This document shows, in pieces, positions 27,175 to 38,100 of a stretch of DNA of 64,000 bases. The stretch is taken from contig DLGZ01000041.1 in assembly GCA_002482965.1 (NCBI GenBank), positions 1-64,000 on the forward strand. The letters are read 5' to 3'. The position numbers and the translations under genes are program-made. The number at the start of each line of letters is the position of its first letter. Positions within the stretch are counted from its first letter, which is position 1. The notes beneath the pieces were generated by a model, which was given only the letters and a program-made list of their open reading frames with translations, was not told the origin of the DNA and ran no database searches. The stretch comes from Verrucomicrobiaceae bacterium UBA7681. GTDB lineage: Bacteria; Verrucomicrobiota; Verrucomicrobiia; Verrucomicrobiales; Verrucomicrobiaceae.

Positions 27175-28629
27175 ATGAATCCGCTCGATGCCAACCGCCT
27201 CCACCTGACCCGCCGTTCCCTGTTTGGGAAAACGGCGCTGGGGATCGGTGGCGCAGCGCTGGGCGGGCTGCTGACACGCGAAGGATTTGCCTCACAACTG
27301 CCGGACGAAATGGCCCCCGCCCTGCCGCATTTTGCACCGAAGGCAAAACGCGTCATCTACCTCCTGCAAAACGGTGCCCCCTCCCATGTGGACCTGTATG
27401 ACCACAAGCCGATGCTCAAGAAAATGCACGGCACGCAGATCCCGGACAGCATCGTAGCCGGCAAGCGCTTCAGCACGATGACCGGCGGCCAGACAGCGCG
27501 TCCGGTGCTAGGCGAGATCTCAAATTTTTCACGCCACGGCCACAGCGGCGCAACGGTGAGCGATTTCCTGCCGCACACCGCAGCGATGGCAGACGAGCTC
27601 TGCTTCATTAAATCTCTGCACACCACGCAGGTGAATCATGCGCCCGCAGTTACGTTTTTCATGACCGGCAGCGAACAGGCAGGCAGGCCCGCAATTGGCT
27701 CGTGGCTAAGCTACGGCCTCGGAAGCGATGCGGAGGACATGCCGGCCTTTGTGGTGATGACCTCCCGCGACAAGGAAGCAAGCTGCGGCCAGATTTTCTA
27801 TGACTTCTACTGGGGCAGCGGCTTCCTGCCCTCGAAGTATCAAGGCGTGAAATTTCGCGGCAGCGGCGATCCCGTTCTCTACTTGAGCAATCCCGACGGC
27901 ATGAGCCGTGCCGTAAAGCGCACCATCCTCGACGGCATCGCGGGCCTCAATGAAATGAAGCTGCAGGACTTCGGCGATCCTGAAATCGCCACGCGCATCG
28001 CTCAATACGAGATGGCCTACAAGATGCAGACAAGTGTGCCGGAGCTGACAGACTTCTCCGACGAGCCCAAGCACATCCTCGAAATGTACGGCCCGGACGT
28101 GATGCGGCAGGGCAGCTACGCCTACAACTGCCTCATGGCTCGGCGTCTCGCCGAACGCGGTGTACGCTTTGTGCAGCTCATGCACGCCGGCTGGGACCAG
28201 CATCGGAATCTGAACACGCAGCTCAAAATTCAATGCACTGACACCGACGCGCCCAGCGCCGCGCTGGTGAAAGACCTCAAGCAGCGCGGCCTGCTGGATG
28301 ACACCCTGGTCATCTGGGGCGGCGAGTTTGGCCGCACGCCCTTCCTGCAAGGCAAGATCGAAGACACCAAGCAGTGGGGCCGCGACCACCACCCCTACGT
28401 ATTCACCGTCTGGATGGCCGGTGGCGGCGTGAAGCCCGGCATGACCTACGGCGAGAGCGATGACTTCGGCTTCAGCGTCGCGAAAGATGGCGTACACGTG
28501 CACGACTTCCAGGCCACCCTGATGCACCTGCTCGGCATCGACCACGAACGCTTCACCTTCCGCTTCCAAGGCCGCCAGTTCCGCCTCACCGACGTGCACG
28601 GCAGCGTGGTGAGGCCCGTGCTGGCTTGA
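27175..28629 (+). CDS. DUF1501 family protein with twin-arginine signal
   Basis: 484 residues. LTRRSLFGKTALGIGGAALGG is a textbook Tat signal. Conserved blocks are VIYLLQNGAPSHVDLYDHKP, FIKSLHTTQVNHAPAVTFFMTGS, LVIWGGEFGRTPFLQG and GRDHHPYVFTVWMAGGGVKPG. It is the second DUF1501 protein in the window, of a different subtype (the long form usually paired with DUF1553 proteins), but no such partner is next to it. The fold is that of the alkaline phosphatase superfamily. Function is not established. It is divergent from the esterase gene with 59 bases between starts. Confidence 0.87.
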   Translation: MNPLDANRLHLTRRSLFGKTALGIGGAALGGLLTREGFASQLPDEMAPALPHFAPKAKRVIYLLQNGAPSHVDLYDHKPMLKKMHGTQIPDSIVAGKRFSTMTGGQTARPVLGEISNFSRHGHSGATVSDFLPHTAAMADELCFIKSLHTTQVNHAPAVTFFMTGSEQAGRPAIGSWLSYGLGSDAEDMPAFVVMTSRDKEASCGQIFYDFYWGSGFLPSKYQGVKFRGSGDPVLYLSNPDGMSRAVKRTILDGIAGLNEMKLQDFGDPEIATRIAQYEMAYKMQTSVPELTDFSDEPKHILEMYGPDVMRQGSYAYNCLMARRLAERGVRFVQLMHAGWDQHRNLNTQLKIQCTDTDAPSAALVKDLKQRGLLDDTLVIWGGEFGRTPFLQGKIEDTKQWGRDHHPYVFTVWMAGGGVKPGMTYGESDDFGFSVAKDGVHVHDFQATLMHLLGIDHERFTFRFQGRQFRLTDVHGSVVRPVLA

Positions 28630-28685
28630 GTGATCTCTCATATCCCGGTTGCATCCCGCTCCCGCCGCGTGTTTGGATCATCCCA

Positions 28686-29630
28686 ATGCCAATTCCCCGC
28701 TTCCTTCTTGCCCTCGCTCTTTGCGTCTGCGTAGTGGCCTGCAATCGTGAAGCAACGAAGGCGGCCACGAATCCAGATGCAGCGGCATTTGTCGCCGATG
28801 GTGGCGGTGATGGCAGTGTGTGGGTGGTGGACGGACCAAACGGCGGCCGCCTCTTCCTATGCGGAACCATCCACATCTTACGCGAGAAGGACTACCCCCT
28901 GGCCCCGGCCTATGAGGCGGCCTACATGTACTCCAACAAGCTCGTGCTGGAACTACCGCCAGGGGCGGCTTCAGGCTCGGAACTGACAAGCCGGATGTCT
29001 CAGCTCGGCCTGTATCCAGCGGACGCATCGCTGGAAGCGAATGTGAGCAAGGAAACCTGGGAGGCGGTAAAAAAATGGGCGGCGAAACACCGGCTCAATC
29101 CCACTCCCTTGAACCGCCTTCGTCCGTGGTTCCTGGCGCTCATGATCACCTCAACCGAGTATGCGGCCCTCGGGGCAAAACCAGACCAAGGTGTGGACTC
29201 ATTCTTTGAGGAGCGCGCGAAGAAGGACGGCAAGCCCGCCGAAGGGCTGGAAACGGTGGAGTTTCAACTCCAGCTCTTTGCCGCCCTCAATGAAAAGCAG
29301 CAGCGCGAACTCCTGGAGCAGACGCTCGGGGAGATCAGCTCCGTGAAAGAGGAGTTCGAAAAGATGATCAAGGCCTGGAAATACGGCCAGCTGGATGAAC
29401 TGAAGGAGATGCTGTTCCGCGAGGCGGAAAAATATCCCGACCTGATGAATCTTTTTCTCACCGCTCGCAATCTCTCCTGGATGGACCGGCTCGAGCAGAT
29501 GCTCAAACGCGGCGAAAAGGTGATGGTGCTGGTAGGCACCGGCCATCTCACCTCAGACAGCGGCCTGATCGAGTTGATGCGCAAGCGCGGCTATCGCGTG
29601 CGACATTACCGTGAAGTGACAGACTTCTAA
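28686..29630 (+). CDS. TraB/GumN-family lipoprotein
   Basis: 314 residues. The start at 28686 gives MPIPRFLLALALCVCVVACNREA, with a lipobox VVAC; acylation would anchor it in a membrane. TraB/GumN landmarks are RLFLCGTIHILREKDYPL near the N-terminus and VMVLVGTGHLTSDSGLIELMRKRGY near the C-terminus, which carry the conserved GTxH and GxGH metal-binding histidines. Related bacterial and plasmid TraB proteins are thought to be metal-dependent peptidases, but this is not proven for GumN types. The gene starts 56 bases after the DUF1501 stop on the same strand and ends 7 bases before the convergent kdsD. Confidence 0.85.
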   Translation: MPIPRFLLALALCVCVVACNREATKAATNPDAAAFVADGGGDGSVWVVDGPNGGRLFLCGTIHILREKDYPLAPAYEAAYMYSNKLVLELPPGAASGSELTSRMSQLGLYPADASLEANVSKETWEAVKKWAAKHRLNPTPLNRLRPWFLALMITSTEYAALGAKPDQGVDSFFEERAKKDGKPAEGLETVEFQLQLFAALNEKQQRELLEQTLGEISSVKEEFEKMIKAWKYGQLDELKEMLFREAEKYPDLMNLFLTARNLSWMDRLEQMLKRGEKVMVLVGTGHLTSDSGLIELMRKRGYRVRHYREVTDF

Positions 29631-29637
29631 GCCTGCC

Positions 29638-30609
29638 TCACAAGAGCCGCAGCCGCGTCAGATCCTGCGTATCGACCATCCCCACGGGTTTGCCCGAGTC
29701 ATCAACCACCACAATGTCATCGATGCGGTTTTTCTCGAGCGTGGCGAGGACTTCAGCGGCAAGTTTGCTCGCCTGAATGCTCACCGGACGCGGTGTCATG
29801 AAATCGCACACAGGCATGTCCGCGATGGCATTGTCCTTCTGAAAAGCGCGAACGAAGTCGCCATGCGTGAAGACGCCGGCGAGCGTGCCGTCCAGATTGG
29901 TCACGATGGCCGCACCACTGCGCGCCAGCGTCATCGCCTGCAGGGCCTCGCGAACGGTCGTATCCGGCTGGATCACCGCAAGCTGCGCGCCGCTGCGCAT
30001 GACATCGCTCACCCGCGTAAGCAGCGCCCGGCCCAGCGAGCCGCCCGGATGCAGTCTGGCAAAGTCTTCGGATTGAAAGCCCCGCGCTTCCAGCAAAGCC
30101 ATCGCCAGCGCATCGCACAGCACCAGCATCGTCGTAGTGCTGGAGGTCGGTGCCAGGTTCAGCGGGCAGGCCTCCTGCGTGACGTGTACGTCGAGCACCA
30201 CATTCGCATTCTTCGCCAGCGTGGACTGCATGCCGCCAGTGATGGCAATGATCGGGACGTCAAACCGCTTCAAATGCGGCAGCAGGTCCAGCAGTTCTGT
30301 CGTCTCCCCGCTGTAGCTCAGCATGATCGCCAGATCGCCCGGATCAATGACCCCCAGATCGCCATGCAGCGCATCTCCGACATTGAGAAGGACGGTGGTG
30401 GCACCCGTGCTGTTGAGCGTGGCGGCGAGCTTGCGTCCGATGTTCCCGCTTTTGCCCACGCCACAGACGATCAGCTTGCCCCGCTGGCGGACGCCCGCGA
30501 GCAGCAGCTCGATGGCCCGGGCGAAAGATTCGTCAATGCGCCCATGCAGCCGCTGCAGCTCGTCGATTTCGAGCTGGATGACACGGCGGGCTTTTTCGGG
30601 GTAATTCAT
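29638..30609 (-). CDS. kdsD: Arabinose-5-phosphate isomerase (KpsF/GutQ/KdsD) with two CBS domains
   Basis: 323 residues. The SIS domain (about 35-180) has IVCGVGKSGNIGRKLAATLNSTG, LSYSGETTELL and the conserved HPGGSLGR junction. Two CBS domains (about 205-260 and 270-323) follow. It converts ribulose 5-phosphate to arabinose 5-phosphate, the precursor of Kdo for the LPS inner core. Domain layout and length equal those of E. coli KdsD. It stands alone between convergent and divergent neighbours, but fits the LPS genes elsewhere in the window. Confidence 0.92.
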   Translation of the reverse strand: MNYPEKARRVIQLEIDELQRLHGRIDESFARAIELLLAGVRQRGKLIVCGVGKSGNIGRKLAATLNSTGATTVLLNVGDALHGDLGVIDPGDLAIMLSYSGETTELLDLLPHLKRFDVPIIAITGGMQSTLAKNANVVLDVHVTQEACPLNLAPTSSTTTMLVLCDALAMALLEARGFQSEDFARLHPGGSLGRALLTRVSDVMRSGAQLAVIQPDTTVREALQAMTLARSGAAIVTNLDGTLAGVFTHGDFVRAFQKDNAIADMPVCDFMTPRPVSIQASKLAAEVLATLEKNRIDDIVVVDDSGKPVGMVDTQDLTRLRLL

Positions 30610-30716
30610 GAGCCGGAACTGTTAGGCGGGGACTGAGATGCAGCAACCAAGTGCTTGAGCACGCGATATTTCCCCGCCATGATTGGCAAAGCTTCATCTG
30701 AATTGTCCTTTAATCC

Positions 30717-31745
30717 ATGCCTTCTGGTTCCACCGGTTCTCACCGCGCCTTCATGGGTGTTAGCATCACCTTGTGCGTCATCCTGTCGCTGACGCTCTAT
30801 GTGGGATGGAAATATTATTTCTTCAACATCTCCAACCGCAACACCCGGATCGAAAAGGACCAAATCGCCGAGAAGAAAGCCCAGGATCTGGAAAAGCTGG
30901 GGATTTCCTTTGAGAAGGCGCATGCCGAAGCCCTCACCCCGTCGGCACTGCCCAAAATTCCGACCAGCAGTGCTGACATTCTGCCAACCACCCCCCTTCC
31001 TTTTACCGCACCCTCCACTCTCGCTGACGCCCCCAGTCAGCAGGATTCTCTGTACCCTGCGGAATCCAGCGTCAAGGTGCTGCCTTTGCTGGAAACCAGC
31101 GATGAAGTCGTACAGGCAATGGAACTTCTGGGCCAGTATTGGAAAACTGAGTCTTGGAAAGATCGTGTGCCGCTGGTGGCCCATTCTGAGCGGGTCGCCG
31201 CATTGATGAGGGATTACTATGAAACGCAGGGTGCCTCAGATCCCGTTCCTAGCACCTTGGTCAGCAAGGCTCGTTATCAGATCAATGGCACTGAAATCCT
31301 TTACTTCAGCTATGCCAGCAGCCGGCCCACGGGCTCCTTGGAAATCGCCATGCTGCGTGGTCCGCAGGGGAAATTCCTGATCGACTGGGAAAGCCTCACC
31401 GGTTATGGCGAGATGTCTTTTCAGGAGTTCCGCACCAAGCGTCCCCACGAACCGGTGCTCATGCGCTCCTACGTGCGTTTGTTCGAGTACTACAATTATG
31501 AGTTCTCCGACTCTAAAAAATACCTCTGCATCAAGCTGATGTCAGAGAGCGGCGACAATTCGGTGTACGCCTATTGTGAACGTGGCACCCAGCTGGCTCA
31601 ATGGATCGAGAGAGACCTCGCCACCACCGGACCCGCCGGCTTCAAAGGCTACACCATGCTGATATCCTTTCCGCCAGACGCCCAGTCAAACCAGTGCGTG
31701 AATCTGGACAAAGTGGTGGCCCAGCGCTGGCTCAGTCTGCCCTAA
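30717..31745 (+). CDS. Hypothetical single-pass membrane protein
   Basis: 342 residues, not recognised. There is one N-terminal membrane helix (about 11-31, AFMGVSITLCVILSLTLYVG), a short charged coiled coil (35-65), a Pro/Ser/Thr-rich linker (70-115) and a C-terminal globular domain (about 120-342) with alternating aromatic-rich strands (EILYFSYASSRPTG, FLIDWESLTGYGEM, YLCIKLMSES). The layout suggests a membrane-anchored protein with the domain outside the cytosol. ATG at 30717 fits the lead to the helix. It is divergent from kdsD (107 bases between starts) and convergent with the ferredoxin gene. Confidence 0.75.
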   Translation: MPSGSTGSHRAFMGVSITLCVILSLTLYVGWKYYFFNISNRNTRIEKDQIAEKKAQDLEKLGISFEKAHAEALTPSALPKIPTSSADILPTTPLPFTAPSTLADAPSQQDSLYPAESSVKVLPLLETSDEVVQAMELLGQYWKTESWKDRVPLVAHSERVAALMRDYYETQGASDPVPSTLVSKARYQINGTEILYFSYASSRPTGSLEIAMLRGPQGKFLIDWESLTGYGEMSFQEFRTKRPHEPVLMRSYVRLFEYYNYEFSDSKKYLCIKLMSESGDNSVYAYCERGTQLAQWIERDLATTGPAGFKGYTMLISFPPDAQSNQCVNLDKVVAQRWLSLP

Positions 31746-31774
31746 AAAGACCCTCACCGTCAGACCTGACGGTG
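31743..31774 (-). terminator. Rho-independent terminator of the ferredoxin gene
   Basis: A perfect inverted repeat CACCGTCAG (31755-31763) / CTGACGGTG (31766-31774) is followed on the minus strand by AGGGTC and TTTTT. On the plus strand no T-run follows, so it serves the minus-strand ferredoxin gene, although the stem may also stop the convergent transcript. Confidence 0.55.
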
Positions 31775-31800
31775 TGCTGTGAAAGCAGGGCCCGGCAAGC

Positions 31801-32034
31801 TTATTCGCCGTCGCGTCCGATCGCTTCCACCGGGCAGCCGGTCAGCGCTTCTTCGCAAAGAGCACGCTCATCATCCGTTTCAGGCTGTTTGTAGAGGAAC
31901 GAATGACCGCCGTCGTCGTCACGCTTGAAGTTTGCAGGAGCCGTTTCGCGGCAGAGGTCGCAGTCAATGCACTGGTCATCAACGTAGTATGCTCCGGAAG
32001 CGTTTTGGGCGTATTTGTTTTCAGCGTCGGCCAT
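31801..32034 (-). CDS. 4Fe-4S ferredoxin
   Basis: 77 residues. Cluster ligands are CIDCDLC (CxxCxxC) and the distal Cys in CEEALTGCPVEAIG with the usual following Pro, so a single [4Fe-4S] cluster. The insertion between the two half-motifs (RDDDGGHSFLYKQPETDDERA) is typical of the small YfaE/Fer-like acidic ferredoxins that carry one low-potential cluster. It is a cytosolic electron carrier, partner unknown. It is monocistronic, with a likely terminator immediately downstream, and divergent from the macroglobulin-like gene. Confidence 0.9.
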   Translation of the reverse strand: MADAENKYAQNASGAYYVDDQCIDCDLCRETAPANFKRDDDGGHSFLYKQPETDDERALCEEALTGCPVEAIGRDGE

Positions 32035-32195
32035 GGGGATCTGGGAAAGTAAGGGGCAGTGATACTAGTTCCCGCCCCCCGGGTTTCAAACGGTTTTTTG
32101 CCCCTCCACGGCACACTTTGACAGAGTCTTTACAATAAAAGCTCGCTTCACCCGTGATGCTCGCCGCATCATTCATCCCAACCCGCCTTTCAGCC

Positions 32196-35100
32196 ATGAA
32201 ATCCCTCGCCTTTGCCCTCCTGCTACCTCTCGCAGCATTTGCCGACAATGAAATCGGCTTCATCGAGCGCTTTGCCCTCGCCGCCGACCGCGAAAAAGCC
32301 CTCGGCGAGCTCGTTCCCGGCTCGGAGGAGTACTATTTCTTCCACGCCCTCCATTATCAAAACGTCCGCGATAACGCGAAGCTCAATCAAATCCTCAATC
32401 AGTGGCGTGAACGCGTCCCCGACGAAAACGAAGCCCGCCGCATCATCCTCAATCGCGAGGCCATCCTCGGCTACGAACGCGATCCGCAGGCCACGCTGAA
32501 ATACCTCATCGAGCGCCTCGGCATTCGTCATGACCACCAGCAGGAAGTGCGTGACCAAAAACCCAACCTCCCCACGCAGCTCGATCCCGCCAAAATCACC
32601 CGCGAGGTCTTTCTCCGCGATGCCTTGAACAACGACCGCGGCCTTGAATCCCTTTCCCAGGAGGCTCTGGCCGCCCTCATTCGTGATCAAGCGCCGCTCT
32701 CTCCGGACCAGCGCCGCAGCGTGCTCAGCAAACTCCAGCGCCCCGATGTTCCCAATCTCGTGCAGGCCATCATCGCCGACCTTCAGTCAAACAAATCACG
32801 CACTTTCGGCGCCCTGCCCATTCATCGCGCCCTGCTCCCGGAACAGCTTGATGCGCTGCTGCAAACCTTCCCGCAGTGGCTCGGCCAGCAGGACTTCGTG
32901 TACACCCGCCTGCGCAAGATGGCTCCCAGCGCGGAGGTGAACCTGGAATACGACGACGCCGAGCGCACCGCCTGGCTCGATCGCGTGTGGGCCTTTGCCC
33001 AAAAACTGCCATCCTCCCAAAACACGCTCAAGGCCCGCATCCTCTACCTCCGCCTGGACCACGACCGCAAGCACGGCGTGTATGACCGCAGCCGCTTCAT
33101 CGAATACATCAAGCTCCCGCGTCAGCTCAATTACATCAACTACACCTACATCAAGGACGTCAAGCCCTTCGAACTCTCCAACCTTAACGCCGACCTCAGC
33201 GAAGCGCTGCTGCTTTCCCCTCCCATCGGCACCGACGAACCCCTCGTCCGCGACTTCTTCCTCCACCTCTTTGCCACCGAGGTGAAGCCCGATGCTGATG
33301 CGAATGATGTGCTGGCAAAATGGACTGAATACATCGCCGAAGAATGGCTCACCCCTGTGCTGGCCGAGGCGCTCATCACCCACGGCATCGGCTCCCCGGA
33401 GCACTGGGCATCTCTGATCACTCCCACCGAATTCCAGCAGCTCAAAGACCGCGTGGACATCGAATTCCCCGCCACGAATGAGCCGCAGTTTTCTCCCGGC
33501 GACGACATCCAGTTCGACGTCACCGTGAAAAACACACCAAAGCTCATCGTGAAAATCTTCGAGCTGAACACACTCAATTTCTTCCAGACCCAGCAGCGCC
33601 AGCTCAATACCGATCTCAATCTCGACGGCCTCGTCGCCAACAGTGAACAGACCCACGCCATCGAGGGCGGCCCGTTCGCTCGCCAGCGGCAGACATTCAA
33701 GTTCCCCGAGCTCAAAGGCAAACGCGGAGCATGGATCATCGAGTTCATCGGCGGTGGCCGTAGCAGTCGCGCCCTCATCCGCACTGGCCAGTACCAGATC
33801 CTTCAGCAAACCGGCCCCAGCGGAGATCTGATCCTTGTCCTCGATGAAAAGCACCAGCCCGTGAACGATGCCGTGGCCTGGTTCGAAGGCCGCAAACTGG
33901 TGCGCAATGAAAAATTCGGACGCATCGTCGTCCCGTTCACCAGTCAACCCGGCAATAAACAGCTCATCATTGGCGATGCCGCAGGCACCTTCGCCACGCT
34001 CACCTCCTTCACCCACCATGCCGAAGAGTACCGCCTCGACGCCCAGTTCCACATCGAACGCGAGCAGCTTCTCGCCCGCCGAGAGGCCACCCTCGCCGTT
34101 CGCACCGCCTTGATGATGGGCGAGGCGCACCTTGCCCCGGAACTCCTCATCGACCCGAAGCTCACCATCACCAGCACCACACTGGATGGCATCTCAACCA
34201 CTCGCGAAGTCAAAGACCTCAAGCTCAGCGCCGGCAGCGACCTCACGCACACGCTCACCGTCCCCGAGCGCCTCGCCTCACTCACCGTCACCTTCAGTGC
34301 CAAAGTGAATGTCCTCAGTGCCGGCGGCACCGAAAATGATCTCACAGCCAGCCACACCTGGACACTCAACGGCATCGACAAAACTGACGCCGTAAACGAC
34401 GGCCACCTCAGCACCTTCGACGGACAGCGCATCTTCGAACTCCTCGGCAAAAACGGCGAACCCATCGCCGACCAGCAGGTCATTTTCACCTTCAAGCACC
34501 GCGAGTTCAATCGCACCCAGATCGTCCCACTGCGCACCGACGCCCAAGGCCGGGTGAGTCTCGGCAAACTCGCCAGCATCGAATCCGTCACCGCCAAAAT
34601 CCCCAATGGCCGTCAAACCCTCTGGCCGCTGGAAGATGCTGATAATACCCTCTCCACCACGATTCATGCCAAGGAAGGAGAGCTCATTCAGGTCCCCTTT
34701 TCAGGCGGACGCGACCTGATGGCGACTTTATTATTAGAAGTGAGGGCAGGCACCTTCACAGCGGATCACACTGGAAATATTGACCCTACACTTCGAGGCC
34801 AGCAAGGATTTCTGGCCATTCGTGACCTCAAGCCCGGTGATTATTCTCTTCGCATTCCTCATTCCGATCAACTCATCACCATCAAAGTCACAAAAGGCGA
34901 TACCATCGCTGGCTGGGTTCTCGGCAAGCACCGCCAGCTTGAACTCAAAGGCAACACCCCGCTCAACATCGCCAACATCACCTCCGACAAGGAGTTCATC
35001 ACCGTCAAACTCGCCAACAGCAGTCCCTTCGCTCGCGTTCACTTTGCCGCATCGCGTTTTGATCCCGGCAGCGGCATCTTTGGCGGTCTCGCCGGCTTCA

Positions 35101-38100
35101 CTCGCTTCGGTGCCGCATCCGGCACCCCTGCGAGAAACCCGAACCTCTATTCCGCAGGCCGCGAGATCGGCGATGAGTACCGCTACATCCTGGAACGCCG
35201 TTACTCCAAGCTCTTCCCCGGCAACATGCTCACTCGCCCCGGTCTGCTTCTGAATCCATGGGAAATCCGCAGCACCGACCTCGATGAACTCGCCCAAGCA
35301 GGCGGCCAAAATGCAGCCATGACAAGCGGCGGAGCCTCAGCCACTTCGCGCACCGCCGGCATGATTCCCGCAAAGAAGATGAAAGCCCAAGCTGGCCCCG
35401 AAGGCGGCACCAATCTCGACTTCCTCGCAGCGTCCGCCCCGGTCATCTACAATCTCGTGCCCGACAAAGACGGCGTCGTCCTCATCGAACGCAAAGCCCT
35501 CGGCGACCGCCAGCATGTACAAATTTACGCCGAAGACCTGCAAAACGCCTCCTGGCGCACACTCACGCTGCCGGAAGTGCCCACCAAGTTCGCTGATCAG
35601 CGCCTCGCACGAAATCTCGATCCCAAAACACCCTTCACGCAGAAAAAGGAAATCACCGTTCTCGACACCGGCAAGACCCTCACCCTCACCGACATCCTCA
35701 CCAGCGAACTCGAAACCTACGACACCCTCGGCGGCATCCACTCGCTCTTCACCACCCTCAGCAGCGATGGCAACCTGTCCAATTTCGCATGGCTGCTGAA
35801 CTGGCCCAAGCTCAAAGAAGATGAGAAGCGCGCCAAATACGGCGAGTTCGCCTGCCATGAACTGAACTTCTTCCTCTCCTGCAAAGACAAGCCCTTCTTC
35901 GACACCGTCGTGAAGCCCTACCTCGCCAACAAGAAGGACAAGACCTTCATGGACGAGTATCTCCTCGGCCTCGATCTCACCCCACACCTCGAACCCTGGG
36001 CCTATGCTCGTCTCAACATCGTCGAGCGCATCCTTCTCGCCCAGCGCATCAAAAACGAAGCCCCGCATGCCGCCCGCCATGTCCGCGAGCTATGGGAAAT
36101 GATTCCACCGAATCCTGAACAACATGATTACCTATTTGAAACGGCTCTTCGAAGTCGGGCGATGGAGTTTGCAGATGCGGCGGCCAGTGGAGACTTGGAG
36201 AAAGCAAAAAATCAAGCCGCTTTGGCGGCCCCACCACCGCCTCCCATGTCGCCTATGCCGGCAGCGGCCGCAGCTCCAGCAGATCCCTTTGCCGCTGGCA
36301 TGGGTGCCGGGGCGGCCCTTGGCAATAATACCACAAGCAACCTGAGTCGCAGCATGACTGCCGTGGAACTTCAGCAGCTTCCAGCGCTGCGAGACGGCTT
36401 TGCTGGCAAGCCCGAGGAAATGGCAGCACTCGGCCTGGAACGAGAAGAAGCGCTGCAAAAATCTGGCGCAGGTGGCTGGGCATTGAGCGGAGCCAAAACC
36501 TACACTGGGGCCACGACCATCAGCGGCGGACTCCTCTATTTCGGCAACGGCGATGCCACCGACGCCCGCAAAGAAGTCCGCATCTTCTTCCGCCCCCTCG
36601 GTCCCACCAAAGAATGGGCGGAGAACAACTACTACAAGCTCCGCATCACCGAGCAGGATGCCGACCTCGTCATCGTAAACGCCTTCTGGCGCGATTACTC
36701 GGCCTGGGTCGCCGCAGGATCAAAGACCGGCTTTGTCTCGCCCAATGTCGCTGAGGCATGCAACAACTTCACCGAGATGATGCTCGCACTTGCCGTGTTG
36801 GATTTGCCATTTGAGTCTCCAAAGCACAGCACCAAAACCGACAACGGCCAGTTCTCCTTCACCGCAGGCGGCCCCTGCATCGTGTATCACAAAGAGATCA
36901 AACCCGCCCTCGTCGAAAACAACGCGCAGGGCCAGCTCCTCGTCTCCCAAAGCTTCTTCCGCCAGAACGACCGCTACCGCATGGAAGGGAACGAGAAGTT
37001 CGAGAAGTACGTCACCACCGAGTTCCTCACCGGCGCAACGTATGGCGCGAACATCGTCGTCACCAATCCCACCAGCAGCCCGGTCAAGGCCGTGGTGCTG
37101 CTGCAGATCCCGCAGGGCGCAGTGCCCGTGCTCGGCAGCAAGGCCACCGACTCACGCCAGATCCGCCTGGAGCCTTACACCACACAGACCTTCGAGTATC
37201 ACTTCTACTTCCCGCTCGTTCCTGCCAAGCCCGGCCTCAAGTTCGCGCACTTCCCAGTCAACGTCGCCACCAGTACCAGTACGGCAGGCGCGAAGCCCTT
37301 CGAGTTCAACGTCGTGCCGAAACTCACCGAAGTGGACAAAGCCTCGTGGGACTATGTCTCGCAATACGGCAGTGCATCAGACGTCTTCACCTTCCTTGAG
37401 CAAACCAACCTCGCAGCCCTTGATCTGACCCGCGTCGCATGGCGCTGCCGCCAGAGCGTGGACTTCTACCAGAAGCTCATCGCCTTCATGCGCACGCATC
37501 ACCTCGACGATGGAACCATTGCCTCCTACGCGCTGCTCCACAACGATGCCGCCACCCTGCGTGAATGGTTGAAAGTTCAGTTCGGCGATGAGTGCGGCCC
37601 ATACTTCTCCAGCAAAATCCTCACACTCGACCCCATCGAACGCCGCAGCTACGAGCAGCTCGAATACTCCCCGCTCATCAATCAGCGCGCCCATCGCGTT
37701 GGGGGTGAATGGCGCATCGCCAATCCCGCTGCACTGGAGCAGTACACCAGTCTCCTCGGCATCCTCGCACACAAGCCTCAGCTCGATGCCATGGACAACC
37801 TGAGCGTCGCCTACTTCCTCTTCCTGCAAGACCGCGTGGAAGAAGCGCTGACCCGCTTCAAATCCATCGACGCCACCAAACTGCCCACCAAAATCCAGCA
37901 CGATTACTTCCAGTGCTACGCCGCCTTTTATGAGGGCGACCTCGCCGCTGCGCGCGGTCTCGCCGCAAAGTACGCCGATCATCCCGTCCCACGCTGGAAG
38001 CTGCTCTTTGCCGATGTGACCACGCAGATCAATGAAATCGAAGGCAAGGACGCCAAGACAGAAAAAGGCGACAAGCCCGACCGCGAAAAGCAGCAGGCCG

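Noticed and set aside
32118..32123. TTGACA upstream of the macroglobulin-like gene as a promoter
   Set aside because: No plausible -10 box lies at 16-18 bases downstream; the nearby TACAAT is too close.
36120..36560. Frameshift or gene fusion boundary inside the macroglobulin-like gene
   Set aside because: The reading frame is continuous on both sides of the odd insert, with no stop or frame change, so one intact gene is the simpler reading.
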